The notes under the pieces are model-generated. The model did no database searches and was not told the origin of the DNA. It saw only the letters and a list, made by a program, of their open reading frames with translations. A DNA stretch of 64,000 nt, from positions 1 through 64,000 of the forward strand of contig BNBX01000019.1 of assembly GCA_014656175.1 (NCBI GenBank), given 5' to 3'. The position numbers and the translations under genes are program-made. Position 1 is the first letter of the stretch; each line of letters opens with the position of its first letter. This document shows, in pieces, positions 9,055 to 17,497 of this stretch. The DNA comes from Streptomyces werraensis. GTDB taxonomy: Bacteria; Actinomycetota; Actinomycetes; Streptomycetales; Streptomycetaceae.

Positions 9055-10215
9055 ATGAACGTGCGACAGGCGCCGGAATACCCCCAGTGGCCGCAGTACG
9101 ACGAAAAGGAGCGGGAAGGTCTCATCCGCGCACTCGAGCAGGGCCAGTGGTGGCGCATGGGCGGGAGTGAAGTCGACTCCTTCGAGAGGGAGTTCGCCGA
9201 ACTGCACGGCGCCCCCCACGCCCTGGCCGTCACCAACGGAACCCACGCCCTGGAACTGGCCCTCCAGGTCATGGGGGTGGGACCGGGCACCGAAGTCGTC
9301 GTCCCGGCCTTCACCTTCATCTCGTCGTCGCAGGCGGTGCAGCGGCTCGGCGCGGTCGCGGTCCCCGTGGACGTCGAACCCGACACCTACAACATCGACG
9401 TGGCGGCGGCAGCGGCGGCCGTGACGTCCCGCACCCGGGCCATCATGCCCGTGCACATGGCGGGCTTCCTGGCCGACATGGACGCGCTGGCCAAGCTCTC
9501 CGCCGACACCGGTGTCCCGCTGCTCCAGGACGCCGCCCACGCCCAGGCCGCCCGCTGGCAGGGCAAGCGCGTCGGCGAACTCGGCACCATCGCCGCGTTC
9601 AGCTTCCAGAACGGCAAGCTGATGACCGCCGGCGAGGGCGGCGCCGTCCTGTTCCCCGACACGGAGAGCTACGAGGCGGCGTTCCTGCGGCACAGCTGCG
9701 GACGCCCGCGCACCGACCGCCGCTATCTGCACCAGGTCGCCGGCACCAACATGCGGCTCAATGAGTTCTCCGCGGCCGTACTGCGCGCCCAGCTCAGCCG
9801 CCTGGAGCAGCAGATCGCCACCCGCCGCCGGCGCTGGGCCGTGCTCTCCCCGCTGCTCGACGCCATCGACGGCGTCGTCCCGCAGCGCCCCGACGCCCGC
9901 GCCGACTCCCCCTCGCACTACATGGCGATGTTCCGCGTCCCCGGGATCGGCGAGGAGGACCGCAACGCCCTGGTCGACCGGCTCGTGGAGGCCGGTGTGC
10001 CGGCGTTCGCCGCCTTCCGCGCGATCTACCGCACCGACGCCTTCTGGGAGACCGGCGCCCCGGACGAGACCCCGGAGCAGATCGCCGGACGCTGCCCCCA
10101 CACGGAGGCCATCAGCCGGGACTGCGTCTGGCTGCACCACCGCGTCCTGCTCGCCGGTGAACAGGACATGCACCGGACCGCGGAGATCATCGCGGACGCC
10201 GTGGCCGCCGTATGA
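9055..10215 (+). CDS. rifK: AHBA synthase (RifK homolog)
   Basis: A PLP-dependent DegT/DnrJ/EryC1-family enzyme of 386 residues that aromatises aminodehydroshikimate to 3-amino-5-hydroxybenzoic acid, the ansamycin starter. Lys188 (in FSFQNGKLMTAGEGG) aligns with the PLP lysine of RifK. The phosphate-binding TNGTHALELAL and the LLQDAAHAQAA Asp block are also present. The start follows TTGGAGAATC. The next gene overlaps its stop by 4 bp. The family homolog RifK has also been linked to early kanosamine-side steps together with RifL. This is the diagnostic gene for AHBA clusters. Confidence 0.96.
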   Translation: MNVRQAPEYPQWPQYDEKEREGLIRALEQGQWWRMGGSEVDSFEREFAELHGAPHALAVTNGTHALELALQVMGVGPGTEVVVPAFTFISSSQAVQRLGAVAVPVDVEPDTYNIDVAAAAAAVTSRTRAIMPVHMAGFLADMDALAKLSADTGVPLLQDAAHAQAARWQGKRVGELGTIAAFSFQNGKLMTAGEGGAVLFPDTESYEAAFLRHSCGRPRTDRRYLHQVAGTNMRLNEFSAAVLRAQLSRLEQQIATRRRRWAVLSPLLDAIDGVVPQRPDARADSPSHYMAMFRVPGIGEEDRNALVDRLVEAGVPAFAAFRAIYRTDAFWETGAPDETPEQIAGRCPHTEAISRDCVWLHHRVLLAGEQDMHRTAEIIADAVAAV

Positions 10216-11300
10216 GTATCAGGACGGCCGTCGTCGGGCTCGGCTGGGCGGGGCGGGAGCTGTGGCTGCCCCGCCTGACCGAGCACACCGGCTTCGACGT
10301 GGTCGCCGTCGTCGACCCCGCCCCGCGGGCGGGTACCACCCTCGACGCGGCCCCGGACGTGCCCGTGCACCCGACGGCGGACGCGCTCACCGCCCGCGCG
10401 GTCGACCTGGCCGTCGTAGCCGTGCCCAACCACCTGCACGCCGACGTGGCTGCCGGGCTGCTCCGCCGGGGCGTGAGCGTCTTCCTGGAGAAGCCGGTGT
10501 GCCTGACCTCCCGCGAGGCCGACACCCTGGCCGCCGCCGAACGGGACGGCGGCGCCACCCTGCTGGCCGGCAGCGCCGCCCCGCACCGGGCGGACGTGGG
10601 CGCCCTGGCGAACCTCCTGCCCGGCCTGGGCCGCATCCGCCACGTCGACCTGTCGTGGGTGCGGGCGCGGGGCATCCCGCAGGCCGGCGGCTGGTTCACC
10701 CAGCGCAGCAAGGCCGGCGGCGGCGTCCTCTTCGACCTGGGCTGGCACCTGCTCGACACGCTCACGTCCCTGCTCGGCCCCGCCCGCTTCACCCAGGTCC
10801 TCGGCGTCACCTCCAACGACTTCCTGGACACCGGTGCCTGGAGCGCCGCCTGGCGACAGGACGCGGCGCCCGCCCCTGCCGCCGGAGCCGTGGATGTCGA
10901 GGACACCGCCCGGGGCTTCCTCGTCCGCGACGACGGCGTCTCCGTGGGCCTCCGCGCCGGCTGGGCGTCGCACCAGGCGCGGGACGTCACCCGGATCCGG
11001 GTGACGGGCAGCGCCGCCACCGCCGAACTGCGCTGCACGTTCGGCTTCAGCCCCAACCGCCACCCCCACGCCGGGCTGACGCTGACGCGTGAGGGCACCA
11101 CGACCTCCCTGCCGGTACCCCAGGAGCCCATCGGCACCGAGTACCGGCGGCAGCTGGACGTCCTCCCCGGCGTCCTGTCCGACCCGGGCCACCGCGGCAG
11201 GACCGCCGAGGAGGCCCGTACGACGGTCCGCGTCATCGAGGACTTCTACGCCGCGGCCCGCCGCGCGCACGAGCAGACCGCCGTGCCCGCCCATCACTAG
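10212..11300 (+). CDS. rifL: GFO/IDH/MocA oxidoreductase of AHBA supply (RifL homolog)
   Basis: A 362-residue NAD(P)-dependent dehydrogenase of the glucose-fructose oxidoreductase family. It has an N-terminal Rossmann motif (VVGLGWAG) and the family EKPVCLT motif with its lysine. In rifamycin producers RifL is assigned to oxidation of UDP-glucose on the way to kanosamine, the nitrogen source of AHBA. The start ATG overlaps the AHBA synthase stop (ATGA), so the two are co-translated. Family and position match rifL. Confidence 0.9.
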   Translation: MSIRTAVVGLGWAGRELWLPRLTEHTGFDVVAVVDPAPRAGTTLDAAPDVPVHPTADALTARAVDLAVVAVPNHLHADVAAGLLRRGVSVFLEKPVCLTSREADTLAAAERDGGATLLAGSAAPHRADVGALANLLPGLGRIRHVDLSWVRARGIPQAGGWFTQRSKAGGGVLFDLGWHLLDTLTSLLGPARFTQVLGVTSNDFLDTGAWSAAWRQDAAPAPAAGAVDVEDTARGFLVRDDGVSVGLRAGWASHQARDVTRIRVTGSAATAELRCTFGFSPNRHPHAGLTLTREGTTTSLPVPQEPIGTEYRRQLDVLPGVLSDPGHRGRTAEEARTTVRVIEDFYAAARRAHEQTAVPAHH

Positions 11301-11315
11301 AAGGTGAGGAAGCCG

Positions 11316-12050
11316 GTGACATCACCGATCTCGACAGGACCGGCGCGGCTCGCGCAGCGGCCCACCGCCCCGGGCGCCGGCCCGCCGGCGACGGGGACGC
11401 TCCGGCCGGTCGGACGCGCCGTGGTCTTCGACCTGGACGGGGTCCTCGTCGACAGTTTCGCGGTGATGTACGAGGCGTTCGCCGTCGCGTACAAGGAGGT
11501 CGTCGGTGACGGCCCCGCGCCGTTCGACGAGTACCGGCGCCACCTGGGGCGCTTCTTCCCCGACATCATGCGCATCATGGGCCTGCCCCTGGAGATGGAG
11601 GCGCCCTTCGTCCGCGAGAGCTACCGGCTCGCCTCCCAGGTGCCGGTCTTCGACGGCGTCGTGGAGCTGCTCACCACCCTGCGGGTACGCGGCTACCGGC
11701 TCGCCGTGGCCACCGGCAAGAGCGGGGAGCGGGCTCGGTCGCTGCTCGGCCTGCTCGGGCTGCTGCCCTTCTTCGACCACGTGATCGGCTCGGACGAGGT
11801 CGCCCGGCCCAAACCGGCCCCGGACATCGTGGAGCACGCCCTGGACCTGATGGGCTTCACGCCCGAGCAGGCCGTCATGGTCGGTGACGCGCCGACCGAC
11901 ATCGCCAGCGCCCACGGCGCCGGCGTGACCTCGGCCGGCGCACTGTGGGCGCTGTCCGACGCCGAGGAACTGCTCGCCGCAGGGCCCGACATCGTCCTGG
12001 CCCGCCCCGGTGACCTGCTGGCCCTGTGCCCCTCCGTGCCCGGTGACTGA
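11316..12050 (+). CDS. rifM: HAD-family phosphatase (RifM homolog)
   Basis: A HAD-superfamily hydrolase of 244 residues with VFDLDGVLVDS (nucleophile and acid Asp), an ATGKSGER block and VMVGDAPTDI near the C-terminus. RifM is the phosphatase/phosphohydrolase step in kanosamine supply. GTG 11316 is preferred because GAGGA ends five bases upstream; GTG 11304 in the same frame is the alternative. The N-terminal 35 residues ahead of the HAD fold are Pro-rich. The following kinase gene overlaps its 3' end by 8 bp. Confidence 0.88.
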   Translation: MTSPISTGPARLAQRPTAPGAGPPATGTLRPVGRAVVFDLDGVLVDSFAVMYEAFAVAYKEVVGDGPAPFDEYRRHLGRFFPDIMRIMGLPLEMEAPFVRESYRLASQVPVFDGVVELLTTLRVRGYRLAVATGKSGERARSLLGLLGLLPFFDHVIGSDEVARPKPAPDIVEHALDLMGFTPEQAVMVGDAPTDIASAHGAGVTSAGALWALSDAEELLAAGPDIVLARPGDLLALCPSVPGD

Positions 12051-12945
12051 GGACGGGCCCTGCCTCGGCGTCGACATCGGGGGCACCAAGGTCGCCCTGC
12101 GGGCCGAGGCCGGCGCGCGGTGCGTGGCCGAGACCGTCTTCGCCTGGCAGCCGCGGCACAGCGCCGACCGCGACCTCGCCCAACTCGCCGCGCACGTCGG
12201 CGGGCTGAGCGAGCGGCTGGCCGTGCCCCCGAGGGCGGTGGGCGTCGCCGTACCGGCGACCGTCGGACCCGACGAGCGGGTCACCGCCTGGCCGAGCCGG
12301 CCCGAGTGGACCGGCACGGACCTGGGCGCGGCGCTGCGCGCACTGCTGCCGGGCACGCCCGTCGCCTGGGCGGACGACGGCGACCTCGGCGCCCTCGCCG
12401 AGGCACGGGCCGCCGACTGCGCCGACCTCCTCTACATCGGGGTCGGAACGGGTGTCGGCGGCGGCCTCGTCCTGCGCGGCGACCTCTGCCCGGGGCTGGG
12501 CCGCGGTTCCTTCGAGATCGGGCACACGGTCGTCGACCTGGGCGGCCCGCGGTGCGTGTGCGGACGCCGGGGCTGCCTCCAGGCCATCGCCTCGGGCCCG
12601 GCCACCCTCCGCCACGCGGCCCGGCTGCGCGGGAGCGACGTCGACTACGACGCGCTGCGGCAGGCCTGGCTGGACGCGGCCCCCTGGGCGGTGGCGGCCC
12701 TGCGCCGCACCTGCCGGGCCCTGGCCGCGGCCGCGACCGGCGTCCAGGAACTGCTCCACCCGCGGCTGCTGCTGATCGGCGGCGGCTTCGCGAGCGGCCT
12801 GCCCGGCCTGGACGCCCTCCTGACCGAGCACCTGGCCGGCCTCGCCCGTCCGGGCCACCCGCCCCTCACCGCGCGCCCCGCCGCCCTGGGCGGCCTGTCG
12901 TCCCTGCGCGGAGCGGTGGAACTGGCCCGCCGGACGCACGCGTGA
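12043..12945 (+). CDS. rifN: ROK-family kanosamine kinase (RifN homolog)
   Basis: A ROK sugar kinase of 300 residues with LGVDIGGTKVAL at the N-terminus (ATP phosphate loop) and the zinc-binding CVCGRRGCLQ signature after FEIGHTVVDLGG. RifN phosphorylates kanosamine at the 6-position to feed aminoDAHP synthesis. The GTG start lies inside the end of rifM, as expected for translational coupling. This is the last gene of the plus-strand AHBA run; a convergent gene ends 72 bp downstream. Confidence 0.9.
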   Translation: MTEDGPCLGVDIGGTKVALRAEAGARCVAETVFAWQPRHSADRDLAQLAAHVGGLSERLAVPPRAVGVAVPATVGPDERVTAWPSRPEWTGTDLGAALRALLPGTPVAWADDGDLGALAEARAADCADLLYIGVGTGVGGGLVLRGDLCPGLGRGSFEIGHTVVDLGGPRCVCGRRGCLQAIASGPATLRHAARLRGSDVDYDALRQAWLDAAPWAVAALRRTCRALAAAATGVQELLHPRLLLIGGGFASGLPGLDALLTEHLAGLARPGHPPLTARPAALGGLSSLRGAVELARRTHA

Positions 12946-13017
12946 GGGCGAGCGGGTGAGCGGGTGAACGCCGAGGTGCTCGAGCGCGGCAGGCGCCGCC
13001 GGCACGGGTGCCCCCGG

Positions 13018-14685
13018 TCAGGTCCCGCGGTGCGGTCCCCCCGTCGGCACGGCCGCCGCCAACCGGTCGCGCAGGCCGTCGACGAGCGCGGCGGTGTCCT
13101 CGGTGCCGCGCGCGGCACCGAAGACGTGGTAGTCCGGGCGGACCAGGAGTGCGCTCGCGTCGTGCTCGGCCAAGTACGCCCGGTAGAAGCCGTCCGTGTC
13201 GATGACGTCCGTCAGGCCCGGCTCGGTGTCCTCGGGCGGCAGGACCGTACCGGGCGGGGACAGGCGCACCACACGCGTGTCGAGGGCCGCCAGGAAGGAC
13301 CACCGGTCCTCCCCGAGCGCCGGGCGCGGATCGTCCGTGGTGAGCAGCACGAAGCCGCCCCCCACGACCGCGTCGAACAGGCCCGTGCCGTCCGCCGTGC
13401 TCACCCGCCACTGCGGCACCACCTCGCCGGCCGGTGCCCGCGGCGCGCCCGAGGGCGCCCGCAGCAGTCCGGCCGACAGCGGCTTCGCCGCATCCGGCGC
13501 CCCCGGCCCCGTACGACCGCGCCGGCCCGCCAGGACCGTGGCGTCCCGCTCCGCGGCGGCCGCCGGGTCCGTCACACAGATCACCCGGCCGAGCTGCACC
13601 GACGACAGGATCGACTCCTTCACGTGCTGCCGCCGCTCCTCGGCGTAGGTGTCGAGGAGCGACGCGTCGGCCAGGCCGCGCAGCGTCAGGTCCAGCTTCC
13701 ACGCCAGGTTGGCCGCGTCCCGGAGCCCGGAACACATGCCCTGCCCGGCGAACGGCGGCATCAGGTGGGCCGCGTCCCCGGCCAGCAGGACCCGGCCCGA
13801 GCGCCACTCGTCGGCCCAGGCGGCCCGGAAGATGTAGGTCGTGCTGCGCAGCAGCGTGGCCGTCTCCGGAGTGACACCGAACGGCTTGAGCAGGCGCCAG
13901 GCGGTCTCCGGACGGTTCAGCTCGGCGCTGCTCTCACCCGGCAGCCGCATGAACTCCCAGCGGCGGTGCCCCGGCCCGCTGCCGACGAGCGTCGTGGGCC
14001 GCGCCGGGTCACAGATCTGGACGTTGGTGGGCGTGAACGCACGCGGTTCGCGCAGCTCGACGTCGCACAGCAGCCACTCGTAGGAGAACCCCAGGTCGGT
14101 CATGGGGACGCCGAGGTGCTCGCGCACGAAGCTGTTGGCGCCGTCGCAGCCCACGACCCAGCGCGCGTCGACCGTGCGGGCGGCTCCGTCGTCGGTCTCG
14201 ACGGTCAGCGACACCCGGTCGTCCCGCTCGGCGAGGTCCACGACCCGGTGCCCGCGCAGCACCGTGACGCCGGGCAGCGCCGCGGCGCGGGCCGCGAGCA
14301 GTCTCTCCAGCGCGGGCTGGTGCATGGTGTTGGCGTCCGGCCAGCCGTAGCGCCCCGTCGGGGAGAAGGCGATGTCCAGCAGCGTCTCGCCCGCCGCGGT
14401 GTGCCACTGGTAGCCGGTGGCAGGCTCCGTGATCTCGCCGAACCGGTCCCCGACGCCCGTGGCCGCGAGCAGTCGCGCGGTCTCCCCGTCGAAGCTGGTC
14501 GCCCGCGGCAGCAGGTACGGCCGGGGCCGGCGTTCGAGGACGGTCACGCGCAGCCCGCGCTGGGCGAGCAGCACCGACAGCGCCGCGCCGACCGGCCCGT
14601 TGCCGACGACGGCCACGTCCGTGTCCGTGCCGGTGTCCGTCGGGGACTCGTAGGGGTCGTGCGGGCGCGTGGTGGACATCGTCAT
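13018..14685 (-). CDS. FAD-dependent aromatic hydroxylase (RifOrf19 / naphthalene-ring type)
   Basis: A class A flavoprotein monooxygenase of about 555 residues. It has an N-terminal GxGxxG (VVGNGPVGAAL), a central VVGCDGANSFVREHLG and the FAD ribityl motif GDAAHLMPPFAGQG. A C-terminal thioredoxin-like domain follows. It resembles 3-(3-hydroxyphenyl)propionate hydroxylases and the RifOrf19 type thought to hydroxylate the AHBA ring during chain extension so that the naphthalene ring can form. ATG 14685 and ATG 14679 are both possible starts; neither has a strong ribosome site. The ferredoxin gene upstream on the same strand probably shares its transcript. Its presence favours a naphthalenic over a benzenic ansamycin. 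Confidence 0.88.
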   Translation of the reverse strand: MTMSTTRPHDPYESPTDTGTDTDVAVVGNGPVGAALSVLLAQRGLRVTVLERRPRPYLLPRATSFDGETARLLAATGVGDRFGEITEPATGYQWHTAAGETLLDIAFSPTGRYGWPDANTMHQPALERLLAARAAALPGVTVLRGHRVVDLAERDDRVSLTVETDDGAARTVDARWVVGCDGANSFVREHLGVPMTDLGFSYEWLLCDVELREPRAFTPTNVQICDPARPTTLVGSGPGHRRWEFMRLPGESSAELNRPETAWRLLKPFGVTPETATLLRSTTYIFRAAWADEWRSGRVLLAGDAAHLMPPFAGQGMCSGLRDAANLAWKLDLTLRGLADASLLDTYAEERRQHVKESILSSVQLGRVICVTDPAAAAERDATVLAGRRGRTGPGAPDAAKPLSAGLLRAPSGAPRAPAGEVVPQWRVSTADGTGLFDAVVGGGFVLLTTDDPRPALGEDRWSFLAALDTRVVRLSPPGTVLPPEDTEPGLTDVIDTDGFYRAYLAEHDASALLVRPDYHVFGAARGTEDTAALVDGLRDRLAAAVPTGGPHRGT

Positions 14686-14825
14686 CCCAACTCGCAGGGG
14701 TCGAAGAGCGCGAGGGCATGGAAACGGCACTGGATCCGCACTGCCGGCATCGGCTGCCCGAGTGTCCCCACGCCCCCGTGGATTCCCCCCGGAGCCCCGC
14801 TCGAGCGCCGCCCGGAGTACCGGGA

Positions 14826-15020
14826 TCAGCCGTCCGTGGTGAGCGCCCGGGCCGGGCACAGGTCGACTGCCTCGTCGGCCGCCGGCCACAGGGCCTGACC
14901 GGGCTCCGGGTCCAGCACGACCACCACGCCGTCGTCCTCGCCCTGGTCGAACAGTTCCGGCGCGACGTGCACGCACTGTCCCGCGCCGACGCACTTGTCG
15001 GTGTCCGCGAATATCTTCAC
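14826..15020 (-). CDS. 3Fe-4S ferredoxin (P450-partner type)
   Basis: A 64-residue acidic ferredoxin with cysteines in KCVGAGQCVHVAPELF and DLCPARAL, the three-Cys pattern of single [3Fe-4S] cluster ferredoxins that feed cytochrome P450s. It starts at GTG 15020, preceded by TAGGAGG at good spacing. No P450 gene is present in the window, so its partner must lie elsewhere, perhaps in the unseen left part of the ansamycin cluster. It may be transcribed with the flavin hydroxylase downstream, 140 bp away. Confidence 0.9.
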   Translation of the reverse strand: MKIFADTDKCVGAGQCVHVAPELFDQGEDDGVVVVLDPEPGQALWPAADEAVDLCPARALTTDG

Positions 15021-15349
15021 AGCGATCGCCTCCTACGGGTGGAATGCAGGCCGTCGGCCATGATGCCCGAGGAATACGGCTCACCGCCCTGGACGCGGCG
15101 ATTCGCCGGTGCCGCTCCAGCCGTATTCGAGCGCACGCCCATAAGGACCGCGGCGAAAGGACGAGAGGCGGCGGACCAGCCAATGCTTCGGCCTATCAGA
15201 TCGAGGGATATCGGGCCCGCGAAGCCCTTCCTATCCTGTCGCTGGACATGTGCATCACGGGACCGGCGCGATTCTCATTCCGTACGTCCGTCGATCCGTG
15301 ACGGGGAAAGCGGCGTGCCGGACAACGATTCCTGAAGGGAATTCAGGCC
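15021..15349. promoter_or_regulatory. Divergent intergenic region with a possible SARP-type repeat
   Basis: These 329 bp separate the ferredoxin gene (minus) from the thioesterase gene (plus) and must hold both promoters. Two heptads with 11-bp spacing, TCCAGCC (15116) and TCGAGCG (15127), resemble a SARP binding site but only the second is close to consensus. I see no coding sequence here. Confidence 0.4.
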
Positions 15350-16135
15350 GTGCCTCGAACCCCGGAGCAATTCGGAACATGGGTCCGCCGGTTCCGTCCG
15401 GTGACGGACGCCGACGTCCGTCTCGTGTGCCTGCCGCACGCCGGCGGGTCCGCGAGCTTCTACTTTCCGCTGTCCAAGTCGCTCACACCCGCCGTGGACG
15501 TCCTGGCGGTGCAGTACCCGGGACGGCAGGACCGGCGCCACGAACCGAACATCGACAGCCTCCCCGAGCTGGCCGACAGGATCTTCGAGGCGATACGCCA
15601 CCTCGACGACCGGCCGCTGGCGCTGTTCGGCCACAGCATGGGCGCCGTCCTCGCCTACGAGGTCGCGCTGCGCCTTCAGGACGCCGGACTCCCCGCCCCC
15701 GTACGGCTCTTCGTCTCCGGACGGCGCGCCCCCTCCCGGGACCGTGACGAACGGCTCCACCTGGGCTCGGACGAGCACCTCCTGGCCGAGGTGCGCAAGC
15801 TGGACGGCCCGCACGCGGCGCTGCTCGCCGAGCCGGACGTACGGGACATGATCATGCCGGCACTGCGCGGCGACTACCGCGCCGTCGAGAGCTACCGCTG
15901 CGCACCCGGCCGGCGCCTGGAGTGCCCCGTGACGGTGCTCACCGGGGACAGCGACCCCCGCGTCTCGGTCGACGAGGCGACGGCCTGGGAGGAGCACACC
16001 AACGGCCCGACGGAGCTGGAAGTGTTCCCCGGCGGCCACTTCTTCCTGCTCGACCAGAACGCGCGCCTGACCCGGCTCCTCGCGAACCGCCTGCCCCGCC
16101 GGCCCGTCGGCGCGCCCCACGAAGCCCGCGTCTGA
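15350..16135 (+). CDS. rifR: Type II (editing) thioesterase, RifR-like
   Basis: An alpha/beta hydrolase of 261 residues with GHSMG (Ser96) and a C-terminal GGHFFLL histidine, of the family that removes stalled or wrong acyl groups from PKS carrier domains. The N-terminal block (CLPHAGGSASFYFPL) is typical of discrete type II thioesterases. The GTG start is preceded by GAAGGGA at somewhat long spacing. It leads a short plus-strand group with the antiporter and metallophosphoesterase genes. RifR is the functional counterpart in rifamycin. Confidence 0.9.
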   Translation: MPRTPEQFGTWVRRFRPVTDADVRLVCLPHAGGSASFYFPLSKSLTPAVDVLAVQYPGRQDRRHEPNIDSLPELADRIFEAIRHLDDRPLALFGHSMGAVLAYEVALRLQDAGLPAPVRLFVSGRRAPSRDRDERLHLGSDEHLLAEVRKLDGPHAALLAEPDVRDMIMPALRGDYRAVESYRCAPGRRLECPVTVLTGDSDPRVSVDEATAWEEHTNGPTELEVFPGGHFFLLDQNARLTRLLANRLPRRPVGAPHEARV

Positions 16136-16136
16136 G

Positions 16137-17477
16137 GTGACCGAGTTGAACTCCATGCCCGTCCCCACCATCCCCCACCACTCGCTCCTGGTGTTCCTCC
16201 TCCAGCTCGCGGTCCTGCTCCTGCTGGCCCTGTCCCTGGGACAGTTGGCCGCACGGTTCAAGATGCCGGCGATCGTCGGCGAACTGCTCGCCGGAGTCCT
16301 CGTGGGACCCTCGGTCCTCAGCCACGCCTGGCCCGCCCTCGCCGACTGGCTGATGCCGAAGGACACCGCCCAGATGCACATGCTCGACGCGGTCGGGCAG
16401 GTGGGCGTCGTGCTGCTCGTCGGCATCACCGGCATGGAGCTGAAGTTCGACCTCGTCAGGCGGCGCCGGCTCACCGCGGCCCGGGTGAGCGTCTGCGGTC
16501 TGGTCCTGCCCCTGGCGCTCGGCGTCGGGGTCGGCTTCCTGCTGCCCTCCTCGATCGTGCCGGACGGTACCAGCCCGACGGTCTTCGCGATCTTCCTCGG
16601 TGTGGCCTTGTGCGTCACCGCGATCCCCGTGATCGCCAAGACCCTGATGGACATGAACCTGCTGCACCGCGACATCGGGCAGCTCACCCTCGCCGCCGGA
16701 GTCCTCGACGACATCGTGGGCTGGTTCCTGCTCTCCATCGTGTCGGCGATGGCTACGGCCGGACTGAGCACCGGCACGGTCGCCACGTCCCTGCTTTACC
16801 CCGTCGGCGTCGTCCTGGCCGCCTGGCTGGTGGGCCGCCCCCTGGTGAAGGCGGCGCTGCGCACGGCGGGCCGCTCCGCGTCACCGGTGCCCACCGTCGC
16901 GGTGACGGCGCTGATCGTGCTGCTGGGCGCGGCGGCGACCCAGGCGCTGCACCTGGAGGCGGTCTTCGGCGCGTTCGTGTGCGGTGCGCTGATCGGCACG
17001 AGCGGGCAGCTGGACCGGGAGAAGCTGGCCCCGCTGCGGACCGTCGTCCTCGCCTTCCTCGCACCGGTCTTCTTCGCCACGGCCGGTATCCGGATGGACC
17101 TGACCGCGCTGACCGACCCCACCGTCCTGGCCGCGGCCTGCGCGGTGCTCGCCGTGGCGATCTTCGGGAAGTTCGCCGGCGCCTTCGCCGGCGCGAAGAT
17201 GAGCGGCCTCGGCCGCTGGGAGGGCCTCGCCCTCGGCGCCGGCATGAACTCCCGGGGGGTGATCGAGGTCATCGTGGCGATGGTGGGCCTGCAACTCGGG
17301 GTCCTCAGCGCCGAGGCGTACACCGTCATCATCCTCGTCGCGATCGTCACCTCGCTGATGGCGCCGCCCGTGCTGCGCTTCGCGATGGCCCGGATCGACG
17401 AGGACGCCGAGGCGGGGATGGGCATGGTCGGCACGGCACCGCGCGACCTGGCGGCGCCGCCGTCCGCCGCGGTGTGA
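16137..17477 (+). CDS. CPA2-family cation/proton antiporter
   Basis: A strongly hydrophobic 446-residue protein with about a dozen membrane segments and a KefB/Na+/H+ exchanger layout. GELLAGVLVGPSVL follows the first helix, and DDIVGWFLL provides the conserved membrane aspartates. GTG 16137 follows the thioesterase stop by one base; ATG 16155 is a plausible alternative. Its location suggests a role in self-protection or export, or in ion balance against a quinone-type product, but no substrate can be read from sequence. Confidence 0.85.
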   Translation: MTELNSMPVPTIPHHSLLVFLLQLAVLLLLALSLGQLAARFKMPAIVGELLAGVLVGPSVLSHAWPALADWLMPKDTAQMHMLDAVGQVGVVLLVGITGMELKFDLVRRRRLTAARVSVCGLVLPLALGVGVGFLLPSSIVPDGTSPTVFAIFLGVALCVTAIPVIAKTLMDMNLLHRDIGQLTLAAGVLDDIVGWFLLSIVSAMATAGLSTGTVATSLLYPVGVVLAAWLVGRPLVKAALRTAGRSASPVPTVAVTALIVLLGAAATQALHLEAVFGAFVCGALIGTSGQLDREKLAPLRTVVLAFLAPVFFATAGIRMDLTALTDPTVLAAACAVLAVAIFGKFAGAFAGAKMSGLGRWEGLALGAGMNSRGVIEVIVAMVGLQLGVLSAEAYTVIILVAIVTSLMAPPVLRFAMARIDEDAEAGMGMVGTAPRDLAAPPSAAV

Positions 17478-17497
17478 GCGGGGGAGAGGAGCGGGAC

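Noticed and set aside
12946..13017. Possible terminator between the rifN homolog and the convergent hydroxylase
   Set aside because: Only short GC pairs with very tight loops were seen; not convincing.
12964..14898. Plus-strand 644-codon frame opposite the flavin hydroxylase
   Set aside because: Arg-rich, no motifs; the minus strand carries all three FAD-binding signatures.
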